Position numbers and translations under genes: made by a program. Of a DNA stretch of 64,000 nucleotides, positions 12,186-25,868 are shown in pieces (position 1 is the stretch's first letter; each line of letters opens with the position of its first letter). The notes below the pieces were generated by a model. The model was not told the DNA's origin. It did no database searches and saw nothing but the letters and a program-made list of their open reading frames with translations. The DNA comes from Promerops cafer (taxonomy: Eukaryota > Chordata > Aves > Passeriformes > Nectariniidae). Location: the NCBI GenBank assembly GCA_013398275.1, contig VZSE01009483.1:1984571-2048570 (forward strand), written 5' to 3'.

Positions 12186-14754
12186 GAACAGAAGTCAATC
12201 TTGTTCACACTGGACAGCAGCATTTTTTCTGTAATGATTCTTGTTCTGTTGTGGGCTCACTGGAAGAGCAGCATTTATGCAACCGTAACAGGAATAAAAA
12301 CATAATTAATTTTCATTTTCACATTACCTTTCTTTTTCTCTGACACTTTAGAGATTTAATCCTTTTTCCCCTTTCTTAGAAGGGGTTGTTATGAAGTTAT
12401 TGTGTGATCTTCATAAAAACAATTTCAGCTATTATTTTCTGTATCTATCTGACAGCATCTTCATAGGAATATTCCAGTGGAGTGGCTTTAGTGGATTGCT
12501 GTCAACACTGGAGTTGGTAGATCTGATCATGTCATGTCTCAGTACTTCAGTCTTGTATTTCCCTCCTCAAATGTTGAACTGGTAGCTTTAAAAATGTCAG
12601 TTCCGATGAAGATGCAGGTCAAAAGGATCCTGTTTGAGACAGTATAGATAATATATTGAAGTGTTTAAAAAAAAGATGGCTTACATTGGCAGGTTGCAAA
12701 GATAACTGCCTCTGAAAATTCATAAAATAAAAGCTTAAAGCATAAAAATATTTGGCCTGTGATGTGTTTGGAAGAGTTTGAAGAATGACCCCAAATTTGC
12801 GAACAGTCTATTAATAAATCAATTTCTTGAGCAGGTATTTTAGTGGGCAAAGATACTCAAACTGAGATAACTTCAAAGTCCTCATTCATGCCTGTGTAAG
12901 GGTAGATATGCCTGTCCCAAACCAGAAGTGAAGTCATGCCTGATGGCTAGAGGAAGAAAGTAAAATGGGGCAGACTTCTTTTTTGTTGTGTGTGATGGGA
13001 TAGGCCCTCACAGCACCTTGGCACGTGGTGCTGTTCTGGCTCTGTTTGAACAGGGAGGTTCAGTGATTGTGAGACATGGGCTGCAGGATGGGCTCGAGGT
13101 GTGGATCAGGGGATGCAGTTATGTTCCCTCCTTCCACTGATGTTAAGGGTCTTTGCAGCTTAAATTCTCCTTTTGATCCTACCCCTCCAGAAGGAGTGTT
13201 GTATTATTTCAATTGTCAAGTAGCTTCTCCTTAGCAGGACAACCTTGCTTAGAAAGGGATGATATTAAAACTGATATCATACAATACAGCGCAGGCTGAT
13301 TTCTTGTATTAGTGTAACACTTTCCAGTGAATGCTAATTTAATTGTATTTTAAATGTTTAACTTAAAAGAATTGTTACAATTTCTTTGATAGAACTGCTG
13401 ATATTTTCTGCTTGATTACCTTAAAGGCACCCAGCAGAGGGAATGTTTGAGTGGATTAACAGAGCCTGGGGATTGTTTTGGCTGTTCTTACTGTGGCTTA
13501 GAGTCCTTTGCCATGCAGACTTTTGGATGACTCCCCTGTGAAAGTACATTCTGCCTCCATGGACACTGCACCTGGTAGAAGTCAGGCAAAAGTAATGAAG
13601 AGCTCCTGTATTCTCAGAGTTCTGTTACTTCCAGTAAAGGAGAACTACCAAGAAAAGAACAGATGAGGCTGTGTTAATTCTAGCTCCACTGAGACCCAAG
13701 GGGAAAAATACCAGTGCTTGCCAGGTATTAAAGGAGATACTTCATATTGAAAGAACTTGATTTTTCAGCTTTGCTGAACTGTGTTTAGTTTTTCATTTCA
13801 AAGGAAAAATTTTTATAAAAATATTGTCTACAGCAGTGATGTGAGTGCTGTGCAGACAAGCAATGTTGTTTAATTTTCATGTGAAAGAAGCACGGAACAT
13901 ATCATTAAAAGGGCATCAAATTTTCTCACTCATCTCAGAGGACTTCTGATTCAGTCTGTTTCCTCTTTGCTCAGGAAGGCTTCAAATTCAGTTATTGGAT
14001 GACTTCTGTTCTGTGTCTTGAACATTCGATTTCTGGCATTTGTTCCTGGGAATAGGAGCATAAAATAACAGAGAATATTTTCTGTCAGCCAAAAATGCAG
14101 AAATATCTAAGAGGTTTCCTAGCTGTGTTCAGCAGCATCAGAGGGTCCTGAAAGGCTTTTGGAACCATTTTGGGTGATGGGGAACTCCACAGAGAATTCC
14201 AAGGACATGGGAATAACACTAACGGATACATAAACAGTATTTAAAAATAACTGACTTACTGCTCCAATTCTGTTTTTTTCCCATGGTGTTATATAATTAT
14301 ATTGGGGCTCACTGAATGTGTTGAACACACCAGGGTGCCACACTGGCCTAGCAGGACTTGAAGAACCATCCTAGCAACCCACTGTTTGCACTGTCCAGAA
14401 ATTACACATTTTTTTAGTAGAATGTTACCAGCTCATTCTGTGAGTATTGGTATACTCAGGTGTGCAGGTGTGTAAAAACAAAGAATATAAAAATGACAGC
14501 ATAAAACCAAAGAGAAGTACCAGTGGCTGTGGTCTGGACCTCCTGATAACTCACATAACTGATAACTGAAATCAAATTACAGTTCTAAACTCATTGTATT
14601 GTGCTGTTACTGTGGGACCAAAACCTGGTACCTTTTCTCAAGGTAAGTAAGATGTTACATCTTGATTTGCCTTACTGATTATCATCAGCCCAGTTTCCAC
14701 AGGAATATTTTGGAAGAAGGTATTTATTTTGAGTAAGGAGAAGAAAATTAAGTC
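12186..14754. other. Intron stretch, no gene recognised
   Basis: Between the microsatellite and the CR1 copy I see only AT-rich intron sequence, with no repeat family, RNA gene or protein similarity. Confidence 0.5.
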
Positions 14755-14756
14755 TC

Positions 14757-15136
14757 ATTTGATGTGGAGAGAGCTGGGGATGTTCAGCCTGGAGCAGAGA
14801 AGGCTCCGGGGAGACTTTATACCAGCCTTCCAGTACCTAAAGGGAGTTACAAAAGAGCTGGAGGGGGACTTTTTACAAGGGCATATTGAGACAGGACAAG
14901 GGGGAATGGCCTTAAAATGAAAGAGAATAGGTTTAGAATAGATGTTCATTCCTGTGAGGGTGGTGGGGCACAGGTTTCCCAGGGAAGCTGTGGATGCTCC
15001 ATCCCTAGAAGTGTTCAAGACCAATTTCAATGTGGCTCTGAGCAACCTGCTGTAGTGAAGGTGTCCCTGCCCATGGCAGGCTAGGTGGAATTAGATAATC
15101 TTTAGGGCCCCTTCCAACCCAAAACTTACGATGATG
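14757..15136 (+). repeat. CR1 LINE, 3' fragment (about 380 bp)
   Basis: The CR1 signature runs from ggatgttcagcctggagcag through ttcccagggaagctgtggat to the ccccttccaacccaaaactt end. The usual tail is replaced by a diverged acgatgatggtgatga run. The open frames on both strands at 14729-15045 are part of this element. Confidence 0.93.
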
Positions 15137-16774
15137 GTGATGAAGTGCAGAAAATACATTTGGTGACTGCTCCTACAAATGCCTTGGGTATGAAGCTTTG
15201 GGTAGCAGAAGCAGTCCATATGGCATGTTCTGGGAATTAGACTTTTGTTTCTAAATAGGAGTAGTTAATGTCGTCAATACTGTATTGCTGATTTTTTTTA
15301 GTTTAAGAGAGATGCAATCATAAATAATCCTCTTTTATTTTTTTAGAAAAAAAAGCCTTTTTGTCTAAAAAGAGAATTTACCATTCAACAAATTGTGACT
15401 TAAAATGTTGTATAAGCTTCATATTTTTGAATGTGTTAATTTGATTGACATTTTAAGACTTCTTTCTGTAGCCACTGTAAAAGTAGAGATTGTAGCATTA
15501 ATTATGGGAAATGTCCAAAAAATCACCAATTAATAATCAGAAATGACTAACATGTTGTTTTGCATCTATGCCAAAGTACAGCTCTACAAAATTATGAGGT
15601 GAAAGAACTGATTGATCACCCACCCAAATGTTTATTTCTGGATTTGTTTTTAAGCTACAAATGGCTTTTGTAGGCTAAACCCAAGGCTCCTTTCACTAAG
15701 AGATCTTACAGTGAAGTTATCAAATGCTGCTCTGAGTGATTATTAGGTAAGGATATAAATGACACGTGAAGCCAAGTAGAATTTGACCAAGGAATATCTA
15801 AGAAAATAGGGAAAATCCAAGATACTTTTTAAAGATGTTTTAATGGAAATATTTGTTATAATGAATCTTAATATACCTTAATGCAGGTGTTGTTTTGCAA
15901 ATTCATTATATACAAGGAATTAATGTGCAATCTGCTAAGGGAAGCAACATCTGAGTGAGGTGTTTGAGATGATGAAATGAAAAGTTTGATCTTTTGGCTT
16001 TTTTGTGGGACAGATAAAAAGGTTCTCTATGAAATATCCTGTCAGCAAAGCTCTTGGCATTGACTCCTCACTCAAAGAAGGCGCCTCTGTGGGAAGAGCC
16101 TTGCTGGGTGAAACTTCAAAGATGTGTTAGCCCATTGCTCCAGCACACTGGACTCACCATCGGCAGGGCTGGCCAGGAGCAGTGGGCACACCGAGAGCTC
16201 TAAAATACATCATGGAGCATTTTGCTGGAATTTGTGGGTGAGCTCCATCCACTTCTACACTGGTGCCATGTGGCCAGTGAATGAGGAGCCAAGCCATGGC
16301 TGGTAGTGTGACGTGATGCCCGAGCCATGCTGATGCCAGGCGTTGTTGGTCGAGCAGTGCTGCGGCTTTCCCCAACAGCGGGTCCACAGCCTCATCAGTA
16401 TCACCAGGAAAGCAACCTCATGAGGGTCCTTGGGCATGGAAGTTGTCCAGATTTCTCCCAGAGTATGAGGGGCTGGTTAAGAGCTAATGATCTTACAGAA
16501 GTGTGTCTGCCTCCAGACTGATTGCATTGAGGAAGGGATGTTGTAGGTCTGGGTGAGCTCTTGTTTCTCTGCTGGAAGCTTCATTACAGACCTCAGTCTT
16601 CTTCCATATCTCAGCTGAGTGAGAACTACTGCTGCATGCCTGAGTCCTGCAGAAGTGCTGTTTTTGAAATTGTTACAGATATCCTTTTGTTCCATTCAGC
16701 CCATCCCAGTCTTTTTGCAGGTGAGCATCACTGAGTCAGATCAGTCAAATTCTGTATTAGCAGACAGAAGCAGG

Positions 16775-16797
16775 TCTGCTGCTGTATTAGCAGCAGA
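16775..16797 (+). repeat. Short hairpin within a CTG/CAG-rich spot
   Basis: Arms tctgctgct and agcagcaga flank a gtatt loop. A 12-bp word (ctgtattagcag) also occurs twice here, at 16752 and 16782. Confidence 0.8.
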
Positions 16798-18982
16798 TTA
16801 GTAGCTAACACTACTTTATCTCAAAAGAAAGAGCTGTATTGAAGAATAAATGTGTTTTAAAATTATGTTGCAAATTCCTGTATCAATGAGTAGTTAAATG
16901 AGCTGACTATATGCCTAGCAAAGAGCATTTCTGTCTTCTTCTCTTACCCTTTCACTAATTTTGATACTCTCTACTTTGCATGACCGCTCTCTAAACCAGG
17001 ACCCTGGCTCCACTTGCTGTGAAGACCAGATGTTTTTGAAAAAGTATTCTGGGACATGTACCTCTCTGTTTGACTACCTTCTAATCCATTTTTCTGTTAT
17101 TCCCTTCAGTTTACCTTTGCTTCATGAGCAGTTTGGAGCAGAGGGAATCCTTGTCCCCTCTCTGTGGGCAAGGCTTACATGTGCAATATGCTTCTTCTTG
17201 AACAAAGCACAGCTGAGGTTCTTCAGGGCTTCCAGGTCCTTGCCTGGTTAGAAGTCTCAACCCTTTAGCTGTGATAGCCCTGGAATTTGAAAATAGTTGT
17301 GCCAGTTGGTCATCCAAATTAATGGAAACAACACTGCAAATTTTTATGCCCTTGAAATAGTCTTCACAGAAGCAGGAGTCTTCTTTAAGCAGATGCAAGA
17401 GTATTTTCCTACTGAGAGTCCTTTCCTGAAAGGAGACTTTTTTGTAACACTTTTCCCAGCTATGCAGTACTTGAATTTATGACAGAAATAGCTAGTTGCC
17501 AGATCAGAGATGGCCTTAAGCTTCCCTCTGTTAATTGCTTTGTCTGGTGGATTGTGCAGCCAGCGTTAGGGGTTGCTGCTCAAGCAGAGCTTTTGCACAT
17601 GACTGGGGAGGCAGAGGGATTACATGCAAAGGAAAAACAGATTGCATTTTCTAACAGGCTGAAGAGTTATTAACACTTTTAGAGAACCTGCATGTGTTTC
17701 TGTATTGTGTCTGCTGAAGTGAAAATTGATCAGTGCTTGATAATGTGTTGTGGAATTAGGAAAAAAGAGATAGTTTTTGATCCCTGCATAGATTAAAAAG
17801 TGTGATGCTTACTTCTTTGAAAGAAGTGTGTGAATCACAAAAAAAAATGCCTTGGGTGTTTAAGCTTAGCAGATCTTTTCCTGCATAACTCCTCAAGCAT
17901 TTGTATTTGTATGTAGTCATCTACCTAAAGGCTGCCTGGTGCTTTCCCACTTGAATTAGAGAAAAATAACAGAAATGAGGCATTCTGCTGAACAGGACTG
18001 ATATCCCACAGCAGGTTATAAAGGCCAGGAGTAAACCCATCTTCCCCTTAGCAGAATTAAGACTGAGAAATTAATTTAATTTATAGGTTTATTTCCTTGA
18101 AGAAATGTATCAGTAAAGGGTATTTGTCAATCTGCTACTGCAGATCTATGAGAAGAACCTAATAATATAACTCTCTGTTCTCGTTCATGAAAGTGATCTA
18201 GATTTAAAATAACCTCTCCCAGAGGAGTGCAAGTGGAAGGTTTGTTTTAAACTGGGGTCAGAAACATCTTGAAAAGTTTACCTGAGTGCCCTAGTTACTG
18301 GGACACATTTACTGTTACTAAGTTTGTGACAGATACATTTTTGCAAAACATAGGGATTTGGAAAAAGCTAAAAAAGCTGTAGGAAAAAAATGAGTTCGTA
18401 CACAGGCAAACAACAAGCTGAGACAGCCAGAGAGAGTCTTGTACTTGACACTGCACATGCAGAAGAACTTGGTGTACAAATGCTTAAAAGTGCTGATCTT
18501 TGTTGGAAGAAATGTCCTGTCTCCACTAAATTCAACAGGATTTGTGCAAATTACTATAAAAGAGGCAGGCAGGATTTTAGCAAAGGTGAAAACAGACAAA
18601 AATATATTCCTTCAAGTACCCTTTTGTTGGAATTACAGACCACCATGCTGTACAGCTAAAATAAAATTGTAATTCAGAAAGTCTGATTTTATGTTACCTT
18701 GCATTTTGTTTAAGAGAGAATGAACAGTTCTATGGCAGCCTTTCTTACCTGCTTGGCACTGGAGTCTGAAAAGGAGAGGTGAAGAAATATCTTTTTACTC
18801 ATGCAATTTAATGCACTTGACAATCCACCAAGGTACCTACTTTTAAGAGTACCAGTTTGCTCAATTTCTTTTTTTATTTCACATTGAAGAGTTTTCATTT
18901 TCTATTTAAAGATTTCTGCTAAGTAAATAGGAACACGAGTAAAATCACCAGCATATGTTTTGGCTATACCACTGTTAATATA

Positions 18983-19017
18983 TAAAAATTCAGAATTTTC
19001 TTACTTCTGAATTTTTA
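18983..19017 (+). repeat. Perfect hairpin, 13-bp arms
   Basis: taaaaattcagaa (18983-18995) and ttctgaattttta (19005-19017) are exact complements around a 9-nt loop. Confidence 0.9.
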
Positions 19018-20677
19018 AATAATACAATATTTTAAAATTATATCTTAGTTGATTTAAAATATGGCATGTATCCATGTTTGCATTCAGAAAAGCATTATGT
19101 GTGTAATCCTTGTTTATACCGTGGGCTCCAGTTGATCACAACGTGTATGTACATTGTAACATAGTGCACCTTCTGTAGACACTCTGGCAGTAGATGGGGA
19201 AAGAGTAGTGAGGCCATATATATCATTATTGACATATGCTTGTATGGGGAAAAACACTGAGAAATGAAAAGTGGACATGGATTTTAGGAGTTCACGTTGC
19301 AACAGTGTATATTGTACCTGTGTCCTGTCAGGCATTTGCAAAAATTTTCTTTTAAAGAGTTTGCTTACCAGTGTCAAATGAAATAGTTCTGTCCTCCATC
19401 TTACCAAATAAATTTATTTCCTATTCATGTAGGACATGGAAAACAATTTGATATGCACTGCATTAAAAGTCTTCTTAGATGGAAGATAATATTACCTCTC
19501 AGTAATTTAGATTTTTGTTCAGGACAGTAGGCATTGGAGGAAGCACCTGTGAGGGGTAGAATTTCTCTTGAATTGCCCTTATTACTTACTTGGCATCACT
19601 AGTTTGTGATGATGCTGTTACTGGCTGGGAAATTCCCCTAATGCTTTTACTACATAGCTTTTAATTAGAGTTTTAAAATTTTCTTCTCTCTTATTTTTGA
19701 GAATACAGTTCTCTTGAATCATATGTAGTCCACTTAGTGTGTGATTTTCTTGTAAAATTAAGTGTTCAAAGTCTATACAGCATTCTGTGTAAATCAGTAA
19801 GAGTCCGTAAATATTAGACACTGCACATGACTAGAGTGGAGCTATTACAACTCTGTCTTCAAATCTGAACCAGGATATGAACAAATACAGTTTGTATGAA
19901 GATAAAGTTCAGAATCCTTTTTATGCATCTGGCAATCCTGCTGTCTGCTCCAGGATTGGAGGGAGAAAAGCACTATGCTTTTGGGCTCACTCATGAAGCT
20001 CAGCACACAGGCTCCCTGTTCTGTAAGGCAGCAGGTGTGATGAGTTGTTTAAATGTGAAATATTTTTTTCTGTTCCTTATGTCCATAAAGAGGCTGGTCT
20101 GCCACAAACCACCTCATTGTACTGTGTAACTTAGAAGTTTCACTGTCTTTTTAACGAAAAGAAGGCATCAAGTGTGGAAGTAGGAAGGGAGAGAGGAACA
20201 GAAAAAAATGTTTTAAAAGGTTTAAATTTTTCTCATATAACTTGATGACTAGAGTGTAGTTATAACATTTGACATTTTCAGTGGGTTTTTTCAGTTATGA
20301 TGGGACTGTCTAAATATGATTTGTTTGTTAATGGACTCTCAAAGGGGAGATAAGCTATAGTAATAAATACGATACTGGGATTTGAGAAAGTTGATGTGTT
20401 TAGCCATTTGAAATATCCGATAAGAACAAAATGTTTTCTTTGCTTTGGTATGAAACTGTTGGCTAAATACAACATCACATGATAAGCCATGCTATGTGTT
20501 GATACAAGGCCAACCAGCAGTCCTAATATCATTTTCACAGTCCAAACCATTTATAGTTCTCAGATCCAGTCAACAAAGACCTGAAGCTGAATCCATCTGC
20601 ACAGACAGCAGAAAGCTCTTCCAATCAAAAGCTCTTAAGAATATCTAAGAAAATTATACCATATTAAACCCAGTCAG

Positions 20678-20712
20678 TTTTTTTTTTTTTGTTTGTTTTT
20701 TTGTTTGTTTTT
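20678..20712 (+). repeat. T-rich tract with (TTTG/TTTTG) units
   Basis: Thirteen Ts are followed by irregular GTTTGTTTTTTTG repeats. This is simple sequence with no tail-bearing retrocopy recognised beside it. Confidence 0.9.
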
Positions 20713-21940
20713 GTGCTGTTGTAAGGTAAGATTTAATGGCAAATGAGTATCAGGAAAAAAGCTGTTGTAAGACAATGCTAGAATTCTAAGAAGCACAAGC
20801 ATGAAGCAGTAACAAATAGAAAAGTGCTTCAGCCTAAGGGAGACATGGCAATGCAGGACACATTCTGGACAGTCAGGGTAGCAGTGGCAGCTCTTCAGAT
20901 TCTTTAGGGCTGAATCTGTCAGGACAAAAGGCAATAGAAAACTGAATAAAACCGTTATAAAGTTGTGTTGACTGTCTTTTGAAAGCAAAGCAAAAATGGC
21001 CTCTGCATTTTGCATTTGGAGGTTTGTATGCAAGGGCAAGCCTCTAGAACAGAAAGGGCACCTGAAATGCTGGTCAGCATAGCAGTCAGTGTGCCATGCC
21101 ATGTTCTTGCTCTGCTCTGAGGCACTAAATACGTGGCACGTGTGTGCATCTTTTTTTTCCTGCCCCTTTTATAATTTAGCTCATAATCCGCTGTCTAGAT
21201 ATACTGCTTTTTAGATTTACCACTTCTGCAGTATAAAACTATTACCATTACCCACGTTTAGACTGGGTCTTGGAATTTTCTTAGAATATTGTATCTTTTG
21301 ATGAGGAAATACCTTTTTGTTCATGGGTTAAGGTAGTTTAAATTTCAGTTTACACTGGGGATGCAAAGGGTCTGGGCTAATTCTAACTCCTTCCAAGATT
21401 TATGGAAAGGGACCTGCTGGGATGTAGCCCCCATGTACTCCTCCTCAGGTAGGTCTGTGTTGTTTTCACAGTAGAGTTGAGTCCTAGAGGCTCACACAAA
21501 TATTCTGCTTTATAGCTGTTAGCAGGATAAGTATGCAGTGCTGGAACCAAAATCTATCCTTTAATTCTTTGTTCAATTTGAATTGCTTTAATGAAATAAA
21601 GAATATTTATGAATGATAATTAATGACTGCATGAAGCACGATCCATTTCAGACAGACTACAAAGGAAGAAATGGAATTTAAGATAAAAGTTTGACCTTCA
21701 TATCTGACAGAGAAAAAAAAAAGAAAACCCTCAAACTTAATATGGACTTTATACTGTTTGAGGCAGAATCATCTTTTTTCTCTGTTATATAGCACAACAA
21801 AGTACCAGTCTAATTAATTAGTTTCCTAGGCACACTAAAATGTTAAAAAAGAAACTTAACTGATAAAACCACACCTCTACCAGAATCAAGGAATGTATAA
21901 TTCATGGACTTTGTTCTTCAGAATTTATGTCAGCATAATA

Positions 21941-21996
21941 AAATTTATAAATAATAGGCATACGCTGAAATTTGTAAATACTAGGCACACAAGCTG
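21941..21996 (+). repeat. Short imperfect tandem duplication (2 x 27-29 bp)
   Basis: Copy 1 (21941-21967) and copy 2 (21968-21996) both read aaattt.taaata.taggca.ac followed by gctg. They differ at a few positions and by two bases in length. Confidence 0.8.
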
Positions 21997-23209
21997 TTTC
22001 TAGGCTGCTGGGTCAGGAAGCAGTCCTGGGTGCTCAGTGAGGTGACTCTCTCTGGGGAAGACCACGAGGGTGGTGCTGGTCCTCTGAATGCACCAATTCT
22101 GATTTCATTTCACCACACATGCACCTGCATTTGAATCTGTTTTAATAAGACTAGTTATGACTCCCTCATGTCCTCATCTAAGGGGCTATACAGCCTTGAA
22201 AACATTTGAAATGGTCTCTGTTTTCCTCCTTATCCCTTCACATCTTTAGAGTACCACCTTGCTTTTAATAATATCAGTTAATGTAGTAAGTGTTTTCCCT
22301 CCCTTCTAGGAGGTAAAACATACAGCAATCTTTCTATGGAAATCTTTCTGACTTAAATTGTATTTAATGTTTGGTAATGTCACTATATTTCTCTTTTTCA
22401 GAAAAAAAAAGAAGTCAAACCAGCTGTTTTAAAAGTTCATAACAAAGAATACTTCCTTTTCAAATCTAGAGTTTTGGTTTAGAGTCACTCTAGCAAATTA
22501 GAGGCTGATGGGACACATCAGAGACATTAGCTATGTTTCAGATCATCTCTGTCTAGTAAAATGGGCATTGGTCCCATTTGTAATTAACAAGGACATAATT
22601 TGGAAAAAATAAATTAATTGCTCACAGCTATTAGATGAGTAAGTAAACTATCTAAAGGATTGTAGCTATGTTCAGCTCATTTCTTTATTGTTTTAGCTAT
22701 ATTCAACTATTTTAATACCCTTGTCTAGTCTTCCTAATATACCAATCTGCAATTTACTCCCTTTTCAATATTCTAGGTATTATCATTTTCCATTTCATCC
22801 TCTGTAACAATTGGTTTTGGTTTTTTTTCAGTTCTTCTGACTTTACTAAACAAAATTTTTATTGTGTTGGCTGTTTTTCATTATAATCCCAGTAACTGCA
22901 TATTTTTAGGACCCTAAAGGCTCCAATTTCCCATGATTGTAGCTAAATTTTTCATAAAATGAACAAGTGCCATTTTAAATTGTTCAGATTTTATTTTTTC
23001 ACCAGTTCTCCTGCTTGCAAGAGTGTTCCAATCCGTTACTCCCCTGCTGGTTGGAGTCATTCTCTTCCTGTTTAAATGTATTTGTTGTTAACTTGTGTGT
23101 GTTTATTGTTGTGCAGAGTGTTGAAGGTACTCCTAAGGCACAGAAATCTAGGTCCTGATGGCTTCTTACGAGATGCACAATATAGATGACCGTGCCCTAG
23201 GCAGAGGAA

Positions 23210-23238
23210 GATTTCATTAATGTAAAATTAATGAAATC
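23210..23238 (+). repeat. Perfect hairpin, 12-bp arms
   Basis: gatttcattaat (23210-23221) and attaatgaaatc (23227-23238) are exact complements around the loop gtaaa. Confidence 0.92.
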
Positions 23239-25678
23239 ATGTGTCAGGTGACATATGAGACCAGTGGGAATGGTCATGTTCTTTCTCCCCTTCAGCTTAA
23301 TCATAGCTTAGCTTGTAATATTCTTCTATCCCAACTCAGTAAGCCTGTTGGAAGCTCAGAGGTCTGAGGTGGCATGTATGGAAAGCTGATGCTCACTGCA
23401 TGAGTTTGCATTTCTTGGTGCTTTAGGTGTGTGACGATTATGTTGGTTTTCTGGTTGCTGTGTTTTTCAAAAGCCACATTCCATACATAGGGCTTTTTTG
23501 CTAATAAGAATTAGCTTTAACATTTTGCCCTGCCATTTTACATCTATGACATTCAGGTGGCCCAGAACCAAAAATATTTGATTTGACATGCTGTGAATGT
23601 GTGCTAAAAATCCCACATTGGATTTGTGTCAAAAATTATCGACAAAATTTAAGGATCAGAGTAGACCCATTTTCAAATAATAATGAAAAGAAATCTTTGT
23701 AAATCAAACTAACTACATATTTGAAAAACACATTCCTGATTTTGTACCAGAATTATTCTACTCATTTCAAAGCAATTACTCTGGTTTACATAAACTGTAT
23801 GTAATACTAAGATCAAACTTTTAATGCAGGTCCTAATTCTGTCTCAGGAAATACTGCTGACTGAATGTCACATAACTTTTGTTTTGGTGTTTCCAAGGAA
23901 ACACAGCTTGCTTCCACTGCCATGTGTGGAAGATATGTATTTTTTTCATTGTATAGTTCTATGGATGGCTTTAAAATTCCCTTTTGCGATTACTGCATAT
24001 TTCACTCTGCATCTGCAGCATCTTTACATTGAATTGAACCAGGTTTCTATTCTAATCTTGATTTACTCAGGCACCACACAGATTCAGCTGTCTTCCAGCC
24101 ACAGTACATTGTAGCTGATCTTACATTTCGGGTTTTTGTTACTGGTTGGTTGTTTTTTTCCCCCATCACTAAATGCTTCCATCACTCAAGCTCTTTTGCT
24201 CCTACACACTTCTGCAAAACGGTTCCTATGGTGACACGGCTAAATACCTCTCTGTGTGCCTTGCATTGCCCTCTGTCATCTTTGCCTTCAGAAGGAAAGG
24301 TGGCATCATGGCATCCTATCCACACTGCTCTTATAACAAAGCTAAATTAATCTTTTTGGTATATATTTTTTTCTACAGAGCATTTTCAGTCACATTTTCT
24401 ATTCATAGAGGTTCTTAATTAAATAGCAGTATGCATGAACTTTCAGTTCTTGTTCACTCTCATTTCTTCACCTCTGTAGAACTTACTTTCATAATTGCTC
24501 TCTGCCTGCAACGCCTGACATCTCTAATGCAAAGGGCACCCTCCAGGAGATGGCCGTGCTCTTGACTTTTAAAGTGCTTCAAAGGCTTTATTACAATTTG
24601 AGTAAATGGCTTCATGTTTCTGAGTGTTGCACTCATGCATATTTATGTTGCTTTAGAGGCCATATTAAAAAGGCACATGGATCAGCTGCAAGATGTTAGG
24701 AATCAGCTCCATGAGGGTGTTTCCATAAGGGCACAGGTATTATTTGTTGGGCGTGCACCATGCCAACCTAACAGTTCACCTGCACACTCTTTGGGAAATG
24801 TAAAGTAGTGTGGAAAGCTTTTGCTGAGTGTGATACTTTAGATTTATTGTGAAATAAAGCATGCCCTGCAGCACAGGTTGTAGTAGATTACAGCTGCTTT
24901 CCTCATGGTGTATTTTTACTGTAGCCATTCCTATACCTGACTTAGTTCCAAATCTAATGTTTCTGTGACTTTGCATGCATTTTGTGAATATTCCTCCAGC
25001 AACATGCTGGTTTTGTCTACCTATAGCTTGTTAAATACAAATATGCCATAGCCCTGGGAATTATTACAGGGTACTTTGGTTTCTTGCATGGAAAAGTTCA
25101 CCTTTGCTGTATTTACCCCAATTTGAGATTTTTAATTTTCTTTTCATTTGTTATTTTTAAAGCAAAATATTCTGGAAAGATCTTCTTTATTTATGCAATC
25201 AGTGGAAGTCTGATTTTTTTTTATTTCCATGATTCAGAAGTGAGCATGGGGAAAATCTCCAGAAATATTGAAGAGTTTACACAATTCTGAAAGATTGTCA
25301 TTGATTTGGTATCAGCAGGATCTTTGCTGTAAATAAAGTCCATTAACCTAACTTCTTTGCAAATTGGAGTTAAAAGTCACATAGGTCCTTACTGCATCTT
25401 CAGTAATATGCTTAACAGTTCTCAGTTTTTAACTTTATACTGCTAGCAAGTCTTGGGGGTTTTTGCTTATAAAGGTTGTCAATAAATTGCTCAGGTCTGA
25501 GTGCTTTTTTTTTGTGATACGGTAGAAATTTGAAAGCTAGAGCTTTGCATTGTTAACTACCAAAAATATGAATAGTGTTTCTGTATTGTAAGAAAAGTTG
25601 CTCAGTAACTTGCTGTTGAGATAACTGTGCTCCCAAAAAGTGAGAAATATGCCTGAAAATACATTCTTGGGAAAAGGT

Positions 25679-25775
25679 AGATTTTATCTTATCTATCTAT
25701 ACATCTAGCTCTCTTTCTGTCTCGCTCTCAATCTATATCAATATATCTATCTTATCTATTTTATCTTATAAATAT
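25679..25775 (+). repeat. Imperfect (ATCT)n pyrimidine-rich microsatellite
   Basis: Irregular tatc/atct units, interrupted by ctctctttctgtctcgctct, run almost up to the T-run that follows. Confidence 0.9.
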
Positions 25776-25801
25776 TCTGATAAAACAGATTCTGTTTGCA
25801 T

Positions 25802-25806
<5 letters not shown>

Positions 25807-25859
<53 letters not shown>
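25807..25859 (+). repeat. 53-nt poly(T) run beside an N
   Basis: There are 53 consecutive Ts, followed by caaaaggg and an unresolved base at 25868. The length of such a homopolymer is unreliable in most assemblies. Confidence 0.97.
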
Positions 25860-25868
25860 CAAAAGGGN

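Larger units (their letters stand above)
15137..25678. other. Intron stretch, no gene recognised
   Basis: This is mostly AT-rich intron. A GC-richer patch at about 16075-16560 has several short open frames on both strands but no family resemblance. Small structures (16775-16797, 18983-19017, 20678-20712, 21941-21996, 23210-23238) are listed separately. A 142-codon minus-strand frame at 20674-21102 ends in a Lys/Asn run made by a T-rich tract and is probably chance. Confidence 0.5.

Noticed and set aside
14729..15045. Open frames on both strands
   Set aside because: They lie in a CR1 copy and carry no intact reverse-transcriptase motif.
20674..21102. 142-codon minus-strand frame
   Set aside because: It ends in a Lys/Asn run made by a T-rich simple repeat; no family resemblance and no supporting signals.
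25807..25859. Poly(T) as the tail of a minus-strand retrocopy
   Set aside because: No antisense AATAAA lies next to the run and no protein similarity is seen on the expected side.
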